51,239 nucleotides of DNA from Ilumatobacteraceae bacterium (lineage in GTDB: Bacteria > Actinomycetota > Acidimicrobiia > Acidimicrobiales > Ilumatobacteraceae): assembly GCA_025358075.1 (NCBI GenBank), contig JANYKU010000054.1, forward strand, positions 1 through 51,239. Direction: 5' to 3'. Within the stretch, counting starts at the first letter, position 1, and each line of letters begins with the position of its first letter. Below the pieces are notes generated by a model that saw only the letters and a list, made by a program, of their open reading frames with translations, was not told the origin of the DNA and made no database searches. The position numbers and the translations under genes are program-made. This document shows positions 8,758-17,203 of the stretch, one piece after another.

Positions 8758-10134
8758 ATGACCGGACGAACCGAAGTGAGCCGTGAACAGCTGGAGCGCG
8801 ACATCCGTGGCGGTGAGGTCGACACCGTGCTGATGGTCTTCCCCGACCTTCAAGGTCGGCTGACCGGAAAGCGCACGACCGGACGCTTCTTTCTCGAGTC
8901 GGTGGCCGACGCCGGGACCGAGAACTGCGACTACCTGATCGCTTGCGACATGGACAACAACCCGGTACCCGGCTACCGTTTCACCAGCTACGACCAGGGC
9001 TACGGCGACATGTTGGCCCGCGCCGACTGGAACACCGTTCGGCGCATCCCGTGGGTCGACAAGACGGCGATGATCATGTGCGATCTCCACAACGTCGAAT
9101 CGGGCGACCTGGTGGAGGTTGCCCCGCGCACCGTCCTGCGGCGACAGGAGGAAGCGGCGGCGGCGTTGGGCTTCTTGCCGATGGTCGCCAGCGAGATCGA
9201 GTTCTACTTGTTCCAAGACACCTACGACGAGGCGTACGCCAAGGGGTATCGCGACCTCCGGCCGCATTCGCCGTGGCTCGAGGACTACCACATCCTGCAA
9301 ACGACGAAGGACGAGTACATCCTCGGCGCCATCCGTCGTGGCCTCGAAGCAGCGGGTGTGCCGGTGGAGTTCTCCAAGGGTGAGGCCGGTCGTGGTCAGC
9401 ACGAGATGAACCTCGACTACACCACCGCGGTCGAGATGGCCGATCGCAACAGCGTCTACAAGACGGCGGCGAAAGAGATCGCTCATCTCAATGGGCGCTC
9501 GGTCAGCTTCATGGCCAAGTACGACTTCAACGACACCGGCTCGTCGTGCCATGTGCACTCCAGCCTGTGGTCGCTCGACGGTAAGAAGCCGGAGTTCGAG
9601 GATCACCACGATCCGCACGGCATGAGCGAGACCTTCCGCCACTACCTTGCCGGGCTGATCGCGACCGCCCAGGAGTTCAGCTTGTTGTGGGCGCCGAGCA
9701 TCAACAGCTACAAGCGGTTCCAGCCAGGTTCATGGGCGCCGACCGGCATCGGGTGGGGCATCGACAACCGCACGCTCGGGTTTCGCAAGGTCGGGCACGG
9801 CAAGGGTTGTCGCGTGGAATGCCGCATTCCGGGCAGCGACGCCAACAGCTACTTCGCCTTCGCCGGCCAGATTGCCGGAGGGCTCTACGGAATTCGCAAC
9901 AAGCTGCCGCTCGGTGATCCGTACATGGGCAATGGGTACGAGGCGACCTCGATCGGCCGGATCCCCTGGAACCTCCCCGACGCGATCGCGCTGTGGGAAG
10001 GGTCGGCGATCGCCAAGGAATGCTTCGGCGAAGAGGTCCACCATCACCTGCTCACCATGGCCAAGGGCGAGTGGCAGGCCTTCAATCAGACCGTCACCGA
10101 TTGGGAACTGCGCCGCTACTGGGAGCGCATCTAA
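8758..10134 (+). CDS. Glutamine synthetase-family gamma-glutamyl ligase
   Basis: The 458-residue protein is a type I glutamine synthetase homologue. Metal- and ATP-site segments are visible: SEIEFYLF, GRGQHEMNLDYT, SCHVHSSLW and RVECRIPGSDANSYF. N-terminal FPDLQGRLTGKRTTGRFF is the form seen in ligases that join glutamate to amines (gamma-glutamylpolyamine or methylamide synthetases) rather than in housekeeping GlnA, and the usual GlnA adenylylation context is absent. I infer a catabolic gamma-glutamyl-amine synthetase; the substrate is unknown. Divergent from the TPP enzyme gene. A palindromic repeat locus begins directly after its stop codon. Confidence 0.8.
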   Translation: MTGRTEVSREQLERDIRGGEVDTVLMVFPDLQGRLTGKRTTGRFFLESVADAGTENCDYLIACDMDNNPVPGYRFTSYDQGYGDMLARADWNTVRRIPWVDKTAMIMCDLHNVESGDLVEVAPRTVLRRQEEAAAALGFLPMVASEIEFYLFQDTYDEAYAKGYRDLRPHSPWLEDYHILQTTKDEYILGAIRRGLEAAGVPVEFSKGEAGRGQHEMNLDYTTAVEMADRNSVYKTAAKEIAHLNGRSVSFMAKYDFNDTGSSCHVHSSLWSLDGKKPEFEDHHDPHGMSETFRHYLAGLIATAQEFSLLWAPSINSYKRFQPGSWAPTGIGWGIDNRTLGFRKVGHGKGCRVECRIPGSDANSYFAFAGQIAGGLYGIRNKLPLGDPYMGNGYEATSIGRIPWNLPDAIALWEGSAIAKECFGEEVHHHLLTMAKGEWQAFNQTVTDWELRRYWERI

Positions 10135-10220
10135 CCCCTCACCCAACCCCTGTGGAGTGTCTCGACGTACCCAGGGTGCGCTCAAGCACTCCACACCGAC
10201 CCTGTGGAGTGTCTCGACGT
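10135..10220 (+). repeat. Palindromic repeat locus A (one full and one half copy)
   Basis: A flank CCCCTCACCC (10135-10144) precedes a 45-bp imperfect palindrome at 10151-10195 that begins TGTGGAGTG and ends CACTCCACA. After CCGACCC a second unit starts at 10203; its first 18 bases match the first copy, then it diverges. The same units occur at 40293-40337 and, reversed, at 48749-48863. The locus lies between two convergent genes. The remaining sequence to 10372 shows no convincing gene. Confidence 0.85.
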
Positions 10221-10372
10221 GGCGTGGACTCCGATCGCAGAGACTCGTCGGGAAAGGTCCATTCGAGCAGGGGATCGGCGACGAAAGCCTGGGCGACAAC
10301 GCGTCGAATCGCCACAGATCGTTCGAGGGAAGGCCGTGGCATGGACTGCGACGGTAACCCCGCGGCTGAGCG

Positions 10373-11260
10373 CTACGACGAACTGTTGCGGCGGCCGGCG
10401 TAGAGGCGAACTGGTGCCGCCCACGTGCGCGGCACCTCTTGGGCGTCGGCCAGGCCGTGCGCGCCGAGCAATGCGATCAGTTCCTCGGGTTGCCACGGGT
10501 GGCCGCCGGAGCGCACGGTTCGCAGATCGATGAGCAGCTGCGAGAGCCGATCGCCCGGACCGGCGAACGTGCCCGGCAGCAGCCATCCTCCGGGCCGCAA
10601 TGCCCGCACCGCTGCCGCGACTGCCTGAGGCACGATCTCTTTCGGCATGAACGGCAGCGGCAACCAGATTGCGTCGTACGTCTCGCCGCCGTCGAGGTCG
10701 AGGGCGTTCAATGTTCTCAACTCGACGCGCTCGGTCATGCCCGCGTCGGCAACGTTGCGTCGTGCCAACTGCAGCGCTGGTTCGAAGATGTCGATACCAG
10801 TCACGCGAAGCGCGGGAAAGTGGCGAGCGGTCGCGATCGCCAGCCACGCTGTTCCAGTGCCGACATCGAGGAACGTCGCGCCCGGTTGCGAGAAACGAAG
10901 ACCGTCGAGCAGTTCCGTCGCCCGTTGGAAGGCGTCGACGATGGCCATCGAGAGTCGGCCGACGCCCTGCAGGATCGCCTCGTCGACGTGGCCCCAATCC
11001 CCGACGCGCCCAGGGTTCTCGACCAGCTCCGTGCTTTGTCGCAGAAAGGCGCGAACCATCCCGACGATCGACTGCGCGGCCGGGCCGACGTCGGCTGCAT
11101 CGTCGACGAGCTCGTCGGCGATCTCGTCGAGCAGCGACCGTACCTGGGGCTCGACGTCGAGGCCTTCGGTGTTGACACGGACGAACGCAGCCAGCGCCGC
11201 GGCCGACTCCATGGCAATCGTCAATCGGACGGCGGCACCCATCACTGTTTCACCCGGCAT
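10373..11260 (-). CDS. Class I SAM-dependent methyltransferase with N-terminal helical domain
   Basis: The 295-residue protein has a helical dimerisation-like N-terminal domain (about 1-125) and a Rossmann methyltransferase domain with motif I FLDVGTGTAWLAIA, then VTGIDIFEPAL and an ALRPGGWLLPG post-motif. This layout recalls O-methyltransferases of the winged-helix/dimerisation type, but no substrate can be assigned. A TAGGGT -10 lies eight bases before ATG 11260, supporting that start and a leaderless mRNA. Confidence 0.8.
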   Translation of the reverse strand: MPGETVMGAAVRLTIAMESAAALAAFVRVNTEGLDVEPQVRSLLDEIADELVDDAADVGPAAQSIVGMVRAFLRQSTELVENPGRVGDWGHVDEAILQGVGRLSMAIVDAFQRATELLDGLRFSQPGATFLDVGTGTAWLAIATARHFPALRVTGIDIFEPALQLARRNVADAGMTERVELRTLNALDLDGGETYDAIWLPLPFMPKEIVPQAVAAAVRALRPGGWLLPGTFAGPGDRLSQLLIDLRTVRSGGHPWQPEELIALLGAHGLADAQEVPRTWAAPVRLYAGRRNSSS

Positions 11261-11268
11261 GGCGGGCG

Positions 11269-11274
11269 ACCCTA
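11269..11274 (-). promoter_or_regulatory. Candidate leaderless -10 (TAGGGT)
   Basis: Minus-strand TAGGGT, eight bases, then ATG 11260 of the methyltransferase gene. Confidence 0.45.
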
Positions 11275-11305
11275 GCGAACCGTTACTGCGGACGCGTGGG
11301 AGGTC

Positions 11306-11557
11306 TCAGGCGACGAGGCAGTGCGTGCGCCGCAGGCTGTCCCAATCTTCGTCGGTCAACAGAAGCGGGCAACGATCTGCGGTTCGGGTGGCGATCAGCA
11401 CCATGTGATGGCCGGCAACGTCGAGGTGGCCCTGCAGGTGATGATCGACATCCCAGGCGACGTCCGGCATCGCGCTCGATCCGAGAAGACCGGCGAGATG
11501 ACGCATGGCCAGGTCATGGGCCTCGTCGTCATTCAGTCGATTGTCGTACTCCGTCAT
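11306..11557 (-). CDS. Small hypothetical protein, His-rich centre
   Basis: An 83-residue protein of unknown family. The centre is His-rich (DVDHHLQGHLDVAGHH), and the C-terminal half resembles a short beta-alpha unit (MVLIATRTADRCPLLLTDEDW). An AGGAG about six bases before ATG 11557 supports it as a real gene despite its size. The 5' region (11560-11735) is AT-richer than its surroundings and should hold its promoter and the divergent one for the methyltransferase at 11749. Confidence 0.55.
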   Translation of the reverse strand: MTEYDNRLNDDEAHDLAMRHLAGLLGSSAMPDVAWDVDHHLQGHLDVAGHHMVLIATRTADRCPLLLTDEDWDSLRRTHCLVA

Positions 11558-11735
11558 CTGGCGCTCCTGACCGCCTGGGCGTCGTCGGGGGGTGCCGACG
11601 CCGAGAGGTTCACCGTTATCCGAGTATCGACTCGGGCGCACGAGCGATCAAGGATCTTGACCATAAATAGGCCAATTGCACTACTGCTCTTGGAACAAGG
11701 TCCCAATTCCCTGAGGTCGACCGACCGGTCGTGAC

Positions 11736-11741
11736 TACGGT
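11736..11741 (+). promoter_or_regulatory. Candidate leaderless -10 (TACGGT)
   Basis: TACGGT, seven bases, then ATG 11749. This favours ATG 11749 over the in-frame GTG at 11731 as the start of the downstream methyltransferase. Confidence 0.45.
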
Positions 11742-11748
11742 CACGTTC

Positions 11749-12492
11749 ATGTCGCTGCGATTCCACGAGATCTCCGAATCGCGTCATCGGATCCTGAATC
11801 CGATCTCCTCCGAAAAGCTCCGGCTGGTGGGCGAGATCTGCGCGCTCGACGACTCGATCGAGCTCCTCGATCTGTGCTGCGGCAAAGCCGAGATGCTGTG
11901 CACCTGGGCGGCGGCGTACGGAACGTCGGGAGTGGGAGTCGACATCAGCCCGGTCTTCCTTGGTGCCGCTCGGGAACGGGCCGCCGAGTTGCGCGTCGAC
12001 CACCTCGTGACGCTGGTGGAGGCCGATGCGGCGCGGTATGTCGTTGATGTCGATACATCCTTCCACGTCGTCAGCTGCATCGGTGCGACCTGGATCGGCA
12101 ACGGGTTGACCGGCACGTTGGAGCTCATGCGACCGAGGATGAAAGTGAACGGCCTTGTCCTGGTCGGAGAGCCGTACTGGATCGATCCGCTTCCAGAGGC
12201 GACGGTGGTGCCAGGCGTCGCTCAAGGCGAATTCGTGTCGCTCGCCGCCACGCTCGACCGATTCGAATCGGCTGGTTTCGATCTCGTCGAGATGGTGGCC
12301 GCGAGCACCGACGATTGGGACCGGTACGTGGCCATGCAGTGGATGACGGTCGATCACTGCCTGGCCAGCAATCCTTCCGCGCCCGACGCGGATGCGCTCC
12401 GCGAATGGATCAGCGCTGGCCAGCGCAGCTATCTGACCATCGAGCGCCGGCATCTCGGCTGGGCGGTCTTCGTGCTTCGGAGCAGGCGCTAG
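11749..12492 (+). CDS. Class I SAM-dependent methyltransferase
   Basis: The 247-residue protein carries motif I as LLDLCCGKAEMLCTWA (a Cys-rich variant of the usual LDLGCGxG), then GVGVDISPVFLGAARERA, VEADAARYV and VSCIGATWIG. The C-terminal third (SAGQRSYLTIERRHLGWAVFVL) is typical of the small-molecule methyltransferase group. No substrate can be inferred. Start chosen from the upstream -10. A small lipoprotein gene follows. Confidence 0.8.
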   Translation: MSLRFHEISESRHRILNPISSEKLRLVGEICALDDSIELLDLCCGKAEMLCTWAAAYGTSGVGVDISPVFLGAARERAAELRVDHLVTLVEADAARYVVDVDTSFHVVSCIGATWIGNGLTGTLELMRPRMKVNGLVLVGEPYWIDPLPEATVVPGVAQGEFVSLAATLDRFESAGFDLVEMVAASTDDWDRYVAMQWMTVDHCLASNPSAPDADALREWISAGQRSYLTIERRHLGWAVFVLRSRR

Positions 12493-12566
12493 AAAGCTCA
12501 GGTTTGGTTGCCACTCGTAGTGGGAATCGTTGGTACGAGGGAGGATTCACGAAAGGGAATCCACAC

Positions 12567-12767
12567 ATGCGTATCGACCGGCTAGCAGTCGCCGCAACCG
12601 CCCTTGTGGCGTCAACCGTGCTCATCGGTTGTGGCAGCAGCACGAAAACGAACACCACCACCACCACCACCACGCCGTCAGGAAACTCAACGACCATCTC
12701 AACGACGGCTGGCGGCGTTTCGACGGCTCCAACCACTCCGTTGGTCGTGAGCTCGTCCACTCCGTGA
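12567..12767 (+). CDS. Small Thr/Ser-rich lipoprotein
   Basis: A 66-residue product with a signal peptide ending in the lipobox LIGC (STVLIGC), followed by a mature part of about 45 residues made almost wholly of Thr, Ser and small residues, including seven consecutive Thr. An A/G-rich stretch (AAAGGGAA) precedes ATG 12567. With no globular domain it may be a cell-surface tether or a truncated lipoprotein; function unknown. It ends 6 bp before the opposing nuclease gene. Confidence 0.65.
   Translation: MRIDRLAVAATALVASTVLIGCGSSTKTNTTTTTTTPSGNSTTISTTAGGVSTAPTTPLVVSSSTP
12654..12671 (+). repeat. (ACC)6 trinucleotide tract
   Basis: Six in-frame ACC codons inside the small lipoprotein encode its poly-Thr run. 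Length change would add or remove Thr residues without shifting frame. Confidence 0.9.
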
Positions 12768-12773
12768 GCCTGG

Positions 12774-13460
12774 TCAGACGGTGAACTCGACGAGCACCGG
12801 AAGGTGGTCACTGAGCTCATGCCATTGCTCGCCGCCTTCCGGTGTGAGTCGGGCCGTCACGTCGGCCGCTTCGGGAACCAGCACGTAGTCCAGTCGTCGC
12901 GTCGGGCTGATCGATGGATTGGAAGGTTCACCACCAGGATCGACCAACCCGAGTACTCCGAACTCGCGGATGAGCTCCACCTCGTCGATGGCGTTCAGGT
13001 CGCCGGCGACCACGACAGGTCGGCGATCGCCCATGATCGCCGCGGCACGCCGAGCTTGGGCAATCCGTTCGTCGGGGCTGCGGGTCGCGAGGTGAGTGTT
13101 GCCGATCCGCAAGTTGTCGCTGTCGCGCGTCACGGTGGCAGCCATCGCCACCCGGTGCCGGAAGGTCCACGTCGAAACGCCAGTCGAGATCGACACGCTG
13201 GTCAGTTCGCCGATGGCATGCGGCGTCATCAATGACAAGCCTTCGTTACGCCACCACACCAGTGGCGAATACGGGTGGTGCTTGCGGGTCCACACGGCGC
13301 GCCAACGCAGCCGACGAGCCAGGCCCCTGGCCTGCGCGTGACGCACCTCCTGCAACGCGATGACATCGGGCGCATACCCGTCGATCACCTTGGCGATGAC
13401 GTCGAGATTCGGTCGACCCGCGCCGTGAATGTTCCACGTCAACACTCGCCACGTCGTCAT
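12774..13460 (-). CDS. Endonuclease/exonuclease/phosphatase (EEP) family protein
   Basis: The 228-residue protein shows the EEP metal-dependent phosphoesterase motifs in order: LTWNIHG near the N-terminus, VIALQEVRHAQA with the metal-binding Glu, VVVAGDLNAID with the catalytic Asp/Asn pair, and the C-terminal SDHLPVLVEF. The family includes AP endonucleases, DNases and inositol or sphingolipid phosphatases; the short length and lack of a signal peptide do not decide between them. GGAG lies about six bases before ATG 13460. Divergent from the SDR at 13500. Confidence 0.85.
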   Translation of the reverse strand: MTTWRVLTWNIHGAGRPNLDVIAKVIDGYAPDVIALQEVRHAQARGLARRLRWRAVWTRKHHPYSPLVWWRNEGLSLMTPHAIGELTSVSISTGVSTWTFRHRVAMAATVTRDSDNLRIGNTHLATRSPDERIAQARRAAAIMGDRRPVVVAGDLNAIDEVELIREFGVLGLVDPGGEPSNPSISPTRRLDYVLVPEAADVTARLTPEGGEQWHELSDHLPVLVEFTV

Positions 13461-13485
13461 TCGATCTCCAGTTTGGCCCGTGCAC

Positions 13486-13492
13486 TACCGTA
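13486..13492. promoter_or_regulatory. Overlapping divergent -10 elements (TACCGTA)
   Basis: Plus-strand TACCGT (13486-13491) sits eight bases before ATG 13500 of the SDR, consistent with a leaderless mRNA. The same bases read TACGGT on the minus strand (13487-13492), suitably placed for the leadered nuclease gene. Confidence 0.45.
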
Positions 13493-13499
13493 GGCCGCC

Positions 13500-14285
13500 A
13501 TGAATCGTCTGGCTGGGAAAGTCGCTCTGATCACTGGTGCATCGTCGGGGTTGGGTCGTGTCGGTGCCGAGTTGTTCGCCGCAGAAGGCGCGCAGGTGGT
13601 GATCGCCGATCTTGCCGACGGCGACGATGCCGTCGAGGCGATCGCCGCAGCAGGTGGAGAGGCGACGTTCGTGCGATGCGACGTGACCGACGAGCAGTCG
13701 ATCGAGGCTGCCGTGCAGCACGCCGTGGCCACCTTCGGCGGATTGCACGTGCTGTACAACAACGCCGGGGTGATGCTCGGAGACGACGACAATCCGGTCA
13801 CCACCTCCATCGCGACGTACCAGAAGACGATGGACATCAACGTGCTCGGTGTCCTCTTGGGATGCAAGTACGCGATCCCGGCGATGCAGGAATCGGCAGC
13901 GAAGTCCGGCGAGGCCGCCTCGATCATCAATGTCGCTTCATTTGTTGCGCACATGGGTGCGGCTACGCCGCAGATTGCCTACACCGCGTCGAAGGGCGCC
14001 GTGCTGGCGATGACGCGCGAGATCGCCGTGATCTACGCCCGGCAGGGCATCCGTGCCAACGCGTTGTGCCCCGGGCCGATCATGACCCCGCTGCTCGCCA
14101 AGTTCCTGTCCGACGATGCCAAACGGAACCGGCGATTGGTCCACATCCCGATGGGTCGCTTCGGCGAGCCGACCGAGATCGCCAATGGGGCGTTGTTCCT
14201 GGCGTCGAACGAGTCGAGTTGGATGACCGGCCAGTCGCTCATCATCGATGGCGGCATCACCGCCGCCTACGTGACGCCGGAGTGA
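13500..14285 (+). CDS. Short-chain dehydrogenase/reductase (classical SDR)
   Basis: The 261-residue SDR has the cofactor motif TGASSGLG (residues 12-19), NNAG at 87-90, a catalytic Ser in INVAS (about S147) and an intact YTASK (Y161, K165). D37 after the second strand suggests NAD rather than NADP. Its first 13 residues equal those of the SDR at 44192-44959, so the two are related paralogues. Its TGA overlaps the GTG of the downstream PLP decarboxylase, so the two are translationally coupled. Confidence 0.9.
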   Translation: MNRLAGKVALITGASSGLGRVGAELFAAEGAQVVIADLADGDDAVEAIAAAGGEATFVRCDVTDEQSIEAAVQHAVATFGGLHVLYNNAGVMLGDDDNPVTTSIATYQKTMDINVLGVLLGCKYAIPAMQESAAKSGEAASIINVASFVAHMGAATPQIAYTASKGAVLAMTREIAVIYARQGIRANALCPGPIMTPLLAKFLSDDAKRNRRLVHIPMGRFGEPTEIANGALFLASNESSWMTGQSLIIDGGITAAYVTPE

Positions 14286-15616
14286 GCGACCGGCTTCACG
14301 GAACCGACAGTGCCGTCGGTGATCTCTCCGACCGCGCCGTCGAATGGATCAAGCAGCGGTTGACCAACTCGCCGATCGGCGTGATCGGAGACAAGCCCAG
14401 TCTCGACGCCGCCCTTGCCGGTTCGATCAACGACGACGGCCTTGGCATCGACGGTGCCTGGGAACGGTTCGAGCAAGTCGTCGCGCCGAACAACATCGGC
14501 CTCGACAGCGAACGATTCCTGGCGTTCATCCCGCTCTCTCCATCGGTTGCGACGGTGTGGATGGATGCCATCGTGTCGGCGGCCAACTTCTCGGCCGAGT
14601 CGTGGCTGGAAGGTGCGGGAGCAGTTGCTGCCGAGAACCAGGTGATCGAACTGCTCTGCAGCGCCGCCGGCATGCCGGCTGGGGCGGCAGGGTGCTTCAT
14701 GAGTGGCGGTTCGATCGGCAACCTCTCCGCCTTGGCCGTCGGCAGAGCGCGGGCGGGGGACCGTAGGTTCGTCGCGGTTGCCGATACAGCCCACGCCTCG
14801 GTCGACAACGCTCTGCACCTCCTGGGTCTCGAAACCCTTGAGGTGCCCACCGGGCCCGATTGCCGGCTGACCGGCGACTCGCTCCGCGCGGCGATCGGTG
14901 ATCGACGTGATGTCGGGATCATCGTTGCCTCGGGTGGTTCGACCAATGCCGGCGTGATCGACGACCTCGATGGTTGTGCCGACGTTGCCGGTGAAATCGA
15001 CGCGTGGCTTCACGTCGACGGTGCCTACGGGCTGGCGACGATCTTGCTGCCCGAGCTGCACGCACGGTTTGTCGGATTGGACCGCGCCGACTCGTTCATC
15101 GTCGATCCGCACAAGTGGCTGTTCGCCACAGCGGGCTCGTGTGCGCTCGTATATCGCGAGCCCTCGCTCGCTCGCCAGGTTCACACCCAACACGGCCCGT
15201 ACATCGACGTGTTGCGTACGAGTGACGATGCCTACAACCCGTGCGATCTCGGCTACCAACTCACCCGGCGCGCCAGTGGTCTGCCGATCTGGTTCGCGCT
15301 CGCACTTCACGGCGTCGACGCGCACCGCGCCGCGATCCGGCACGGGATCCGGCTCGCGGCCGACATGGCCGACGCCCTCGAGGCGCATCCACTGACCGAG
15401 CTGATCATGCGTCCCGAGCTCGGGGTCGTGCTGTTCCGCCGCGCCGGCTGGGGCAGCGACGAGTGGAAGGCGTGGGCGAACGCCCTGCTGGCAAGCCGAA
15501 CTGCGTTCGTCGCCCCGTCGACCTACAAAGGCGAGCCCGTCGGTCGGTTGGTGTTCATGCACCCACGAACGCCCGACACGATCATCGACGAACTGATGCT
15601 CAGCTTGTCAACGTGA
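14282..15616 (+). CDS. PLP-dependent decarboxylase (group II, aromatic/glutamate decarboxylase-like)
   Basis: The 444-residue protein is a group II amino-acid decarboxylase homologue. H171 is in ADTAHASVDNAL (PLP-ring stacking His), D246 and A248 in WLHVDGAYG, and the Schiff-base Lys is K278 in VDPHKWLF. The substrate may be an aromatic amino acid, glutamate or aspartate, or it may act as an aldolase-like paralogue. GTG 14282 overlaps the SDR stop as GTGA. Coupling with an SDR suggests sequential action on one substrate, which is inference. The 3' end overlaps the opposing VOC gene by 17 bp. Confidence 0.85.
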   Translation: MSDRLHGTDSAVGDLSDRAVEWIKQRLTNSPIGVIGDKPSLDAALAGSINDDGLGIDGAWERFEQVVAPNNIGLDSERFLAFIPLSPSVATVWMDAIVSAANFSAESWLEGAGAVAAENQVIELLCSAAGMPAGAAGCFMSGGSIGNLSALAVGRARAGDRRFVAVADTAHASVDNALHLLGLETLEVPTGPDCRLTGDSLRAAIGDRRDVGIIVASGGSTNAGVIDDLDGCADVAGEIDAWLHVDGAYGLATILLPELHARFVGLDRADSFIVDPHKWLFATAGSCALVYREPSLARQVHTQHGPYIDVLRTSDDAYNPCDLGYQLTRRASGLPIWFALALHGVDAHRAAIRHGIRLAADMADALEAHPLTELIMRPELGVVLFRRAGWGSDEWKAWANALLASRTAFVAPSTYKGEPVGRLVFMHPRTPDTIIDELMLSLST

Positions 15617-16232
15617 CCTCGCCGCGCGGAGTCGCGATTGTTGCCCGCAGCGCCGGCTCGGCGCCGCCCGTGACCCGGCAACCGTCGGTGAGACCGATGA
15701 TGTCGAGCGTGGTTTGTAGCAAGTGGGGTTCCGGATGAACGACGTCGAGGGCGGTCAGGCGGGCAACCCGAGGCAGGCTGTCGGTGGGATGCGCCGAGCT
15801 TCCCCAGTCGATCAAGAAGGGCAGTGCACAGCCGAAGGGCCCGTCGAGCTGCGGCAGCGTGAGCTCCCACTCCAGCAACACTCCATCCGGACGACGTCGT
15901 GACATCGCGGACACCGTTCCGAAGTCGATGCCGGCTGCTTTCGCCGCGGCCACGACCTCGTCGAGCGGGCGCAACGGACGCACGCACCACGCCGCGAGCG
16001 CAGGATCGATGAGCTCGTCGACACCAAATGGACGCGGACCATCGGGCGCCGGCTGAGCCGGATCCGGGCCGATGATCTCCAGGTAGGTCGATCCGTCGAG
16101 GGACAACAACTCGTTGTACGTGCCTCGGCCGACGTGGCTGCCACCGGGTGTCGGGGTCACGCCGAGCAGCTCGGCGATGCCTGCCGAGGCGCGCGGAAGG
16201 TCTGCCGCGCCGTACACGAGATGGTCGATCAT
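15600..16232 (-). CDS. VOC-superfamily (glyoxalase-like) protein
   Basis: The 210-residue protein begins MIDHLVYGAADLPRAS, followed by GTYNELLSLDGSTYLEIIGPDP, the first beta-alpha-beta-beta-beta module of the glyoxalase-like (Glyoxalase_3) group. The second module is in the C-terminal half. H4 and E54 are candidate metal ligands. No substrate is known. ATG 16232 is chosen because the homology begins there. It is divergent from the dehydrogenase at 16301. Confidence 0.75.
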   Translation of the reverse strand: MIDHLVYGAADLPRASAGIAELLGVTPTPGGSHVGRGTYNELLSLDGSTYLEIIGPDPAQPAPDGPRPFGVDELIDPALAAWCVRPLRPLDEVVAAAKAAGIDFGTVSAMSRRRPDGVLLEWELTLPQLDGPFGCALPFLIDWGSSAHPTDSLPRVARLTALDVVHPEPHLLQTTLDIIGLTDGCRVTGGAEPALRATIATPRGEVTLTS

Positions 16233-16300
16233 CCGCTCATCATTGCCGCGACCCGGTCGGGGTGAACGCTCGTGATCTCGTGACCGGCAAGACTGGACCA

Positions 16301-17173
16301 ATGAGTTCTGTCGCTTTCGTCGGGCTCGGTGTGATGGGCGCGCCGATGGCCCGTCACCTCGCTGCCGCCGGCCACCAGGTCACCGTCTACAACCGCACTC
16401 CCGAGAAGTCGTTGGCGTGGGTTGCGCTCTATGGCAACCGGGCGGCTCCCACGCCGCGTGAGGCGGCAGAAGGTATGGAGTTCGTCTTCATGTGCGTCGG
16501 CAACGACAACGACGTGCGCGACGTGGTCTACGGGCCCGACGGCGTGCTGTCGGGAGCTGAGGCCGGAGCTGTGCTGGTCGACCACACGACCGCGTCGGCA
16601 GAGGTCGCCAAGGAGCTCGCCGAAGCCGCTGCAGAGTTCGGAGTCGGGTTCGTCGACGCGCCCGTCTCGGGCGGTCAGGCCGGTGCCGAGAACGGGCAGC
16701 TCACGATCATGTGTGGCAGCGACGACGAGGCGTTCTACGAACTGGCCAAGCCCGTCATGGCTGCCTACGCCAAGGCGTGTTCGCGGATGGGCAGCGCCGG
16801 CGCCGGGCAACTGACCAAGATGGTCAACCAGATCTGCATCGCCGGCGTGGTTCAGGGGTTGGCCGAGGGGATCAACTTCGCCCAGAAGGCAGGCCTCGAC
16901 CCCGACCAGGTGGTCGACGTCATCCGCTATGGGGCCGCCCAGAGCTGGCAGATGGAGAATCGTGGCCGCACGATGGCTCGCGGCGAGTTCGATTTCGGTT
17001 TCGCTGTCGAGTGGATGCGCAAGGACTTGGCGATCGTGCTCGGCGAGGCAAATCGCAACGGGGCCCGCCTGCCGATCACCGCGTTGATCGACCAGTTCTA
17101 CGCCCAGGTGATCGCCCGCGGCGGTAAGCGTTGGGACACTTCTAGCCTGATCCAACTACTCGCCAACGACTGA
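16301..17173 (+). CDS. 3-hydroxyisobutyrate dehydrogenase-family oxidoreductase
   Basis: The 290-residue beta-hydroxyacid dehydrogenase has VAFVGLGVMGAPMARHLA for NAD(P) binding, VYNRT at the second strand (R suggests NADP), the substrate-binding DAPVSGGQAGAENG and the catalytic Lys in LTKMVNQ. Family members oxidise 3-hydroxyisobutyrate, tartronate semialdehyde or related beta-hydroxy acids, and the exact substrate is open. The start at ATG 16301 matches the family N-terminus. Confidence 0.88.
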   Translation: MSSVAFVGLGVMGAPMARHLAAAGHQVTVYNRTPEKSLAWVALYGNRAAPTPREAAEGMEFVFMCVGNDNDVRDVVYGPDGVLSGAEAGAVLVDHTTASAEVAKELAEAAAEFGVGFVDAPVSGGQAGAENGQLTIMCGSDDEAFYELAKPVMAAYAKACSRMGSAGAGQLTKMVNQICIAGVVQGLAEGINFAQKAGLDPDQVVDVIRYGAAQSWQMENRGRTMARGEFDFGFAVEWMRKDLAIVLGEANRNGARLPITALIDQFYAQVIARGGKRWDTSSLIQLLAND

Positions 17174-17203
17174 GCAGCCAACGACTGAGCAAAGGGAGAG
17201 ATC

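Noticed and set aside
11701..11735. Nested short palindromes (GGTCGACC, GACCGGTC, TTGGAAC/GTCCCAA)
   Set aside because: They are short and of the kind expected by chance in GC-rich sequence. No regulator gene is adjacent, so I do not call an operator.
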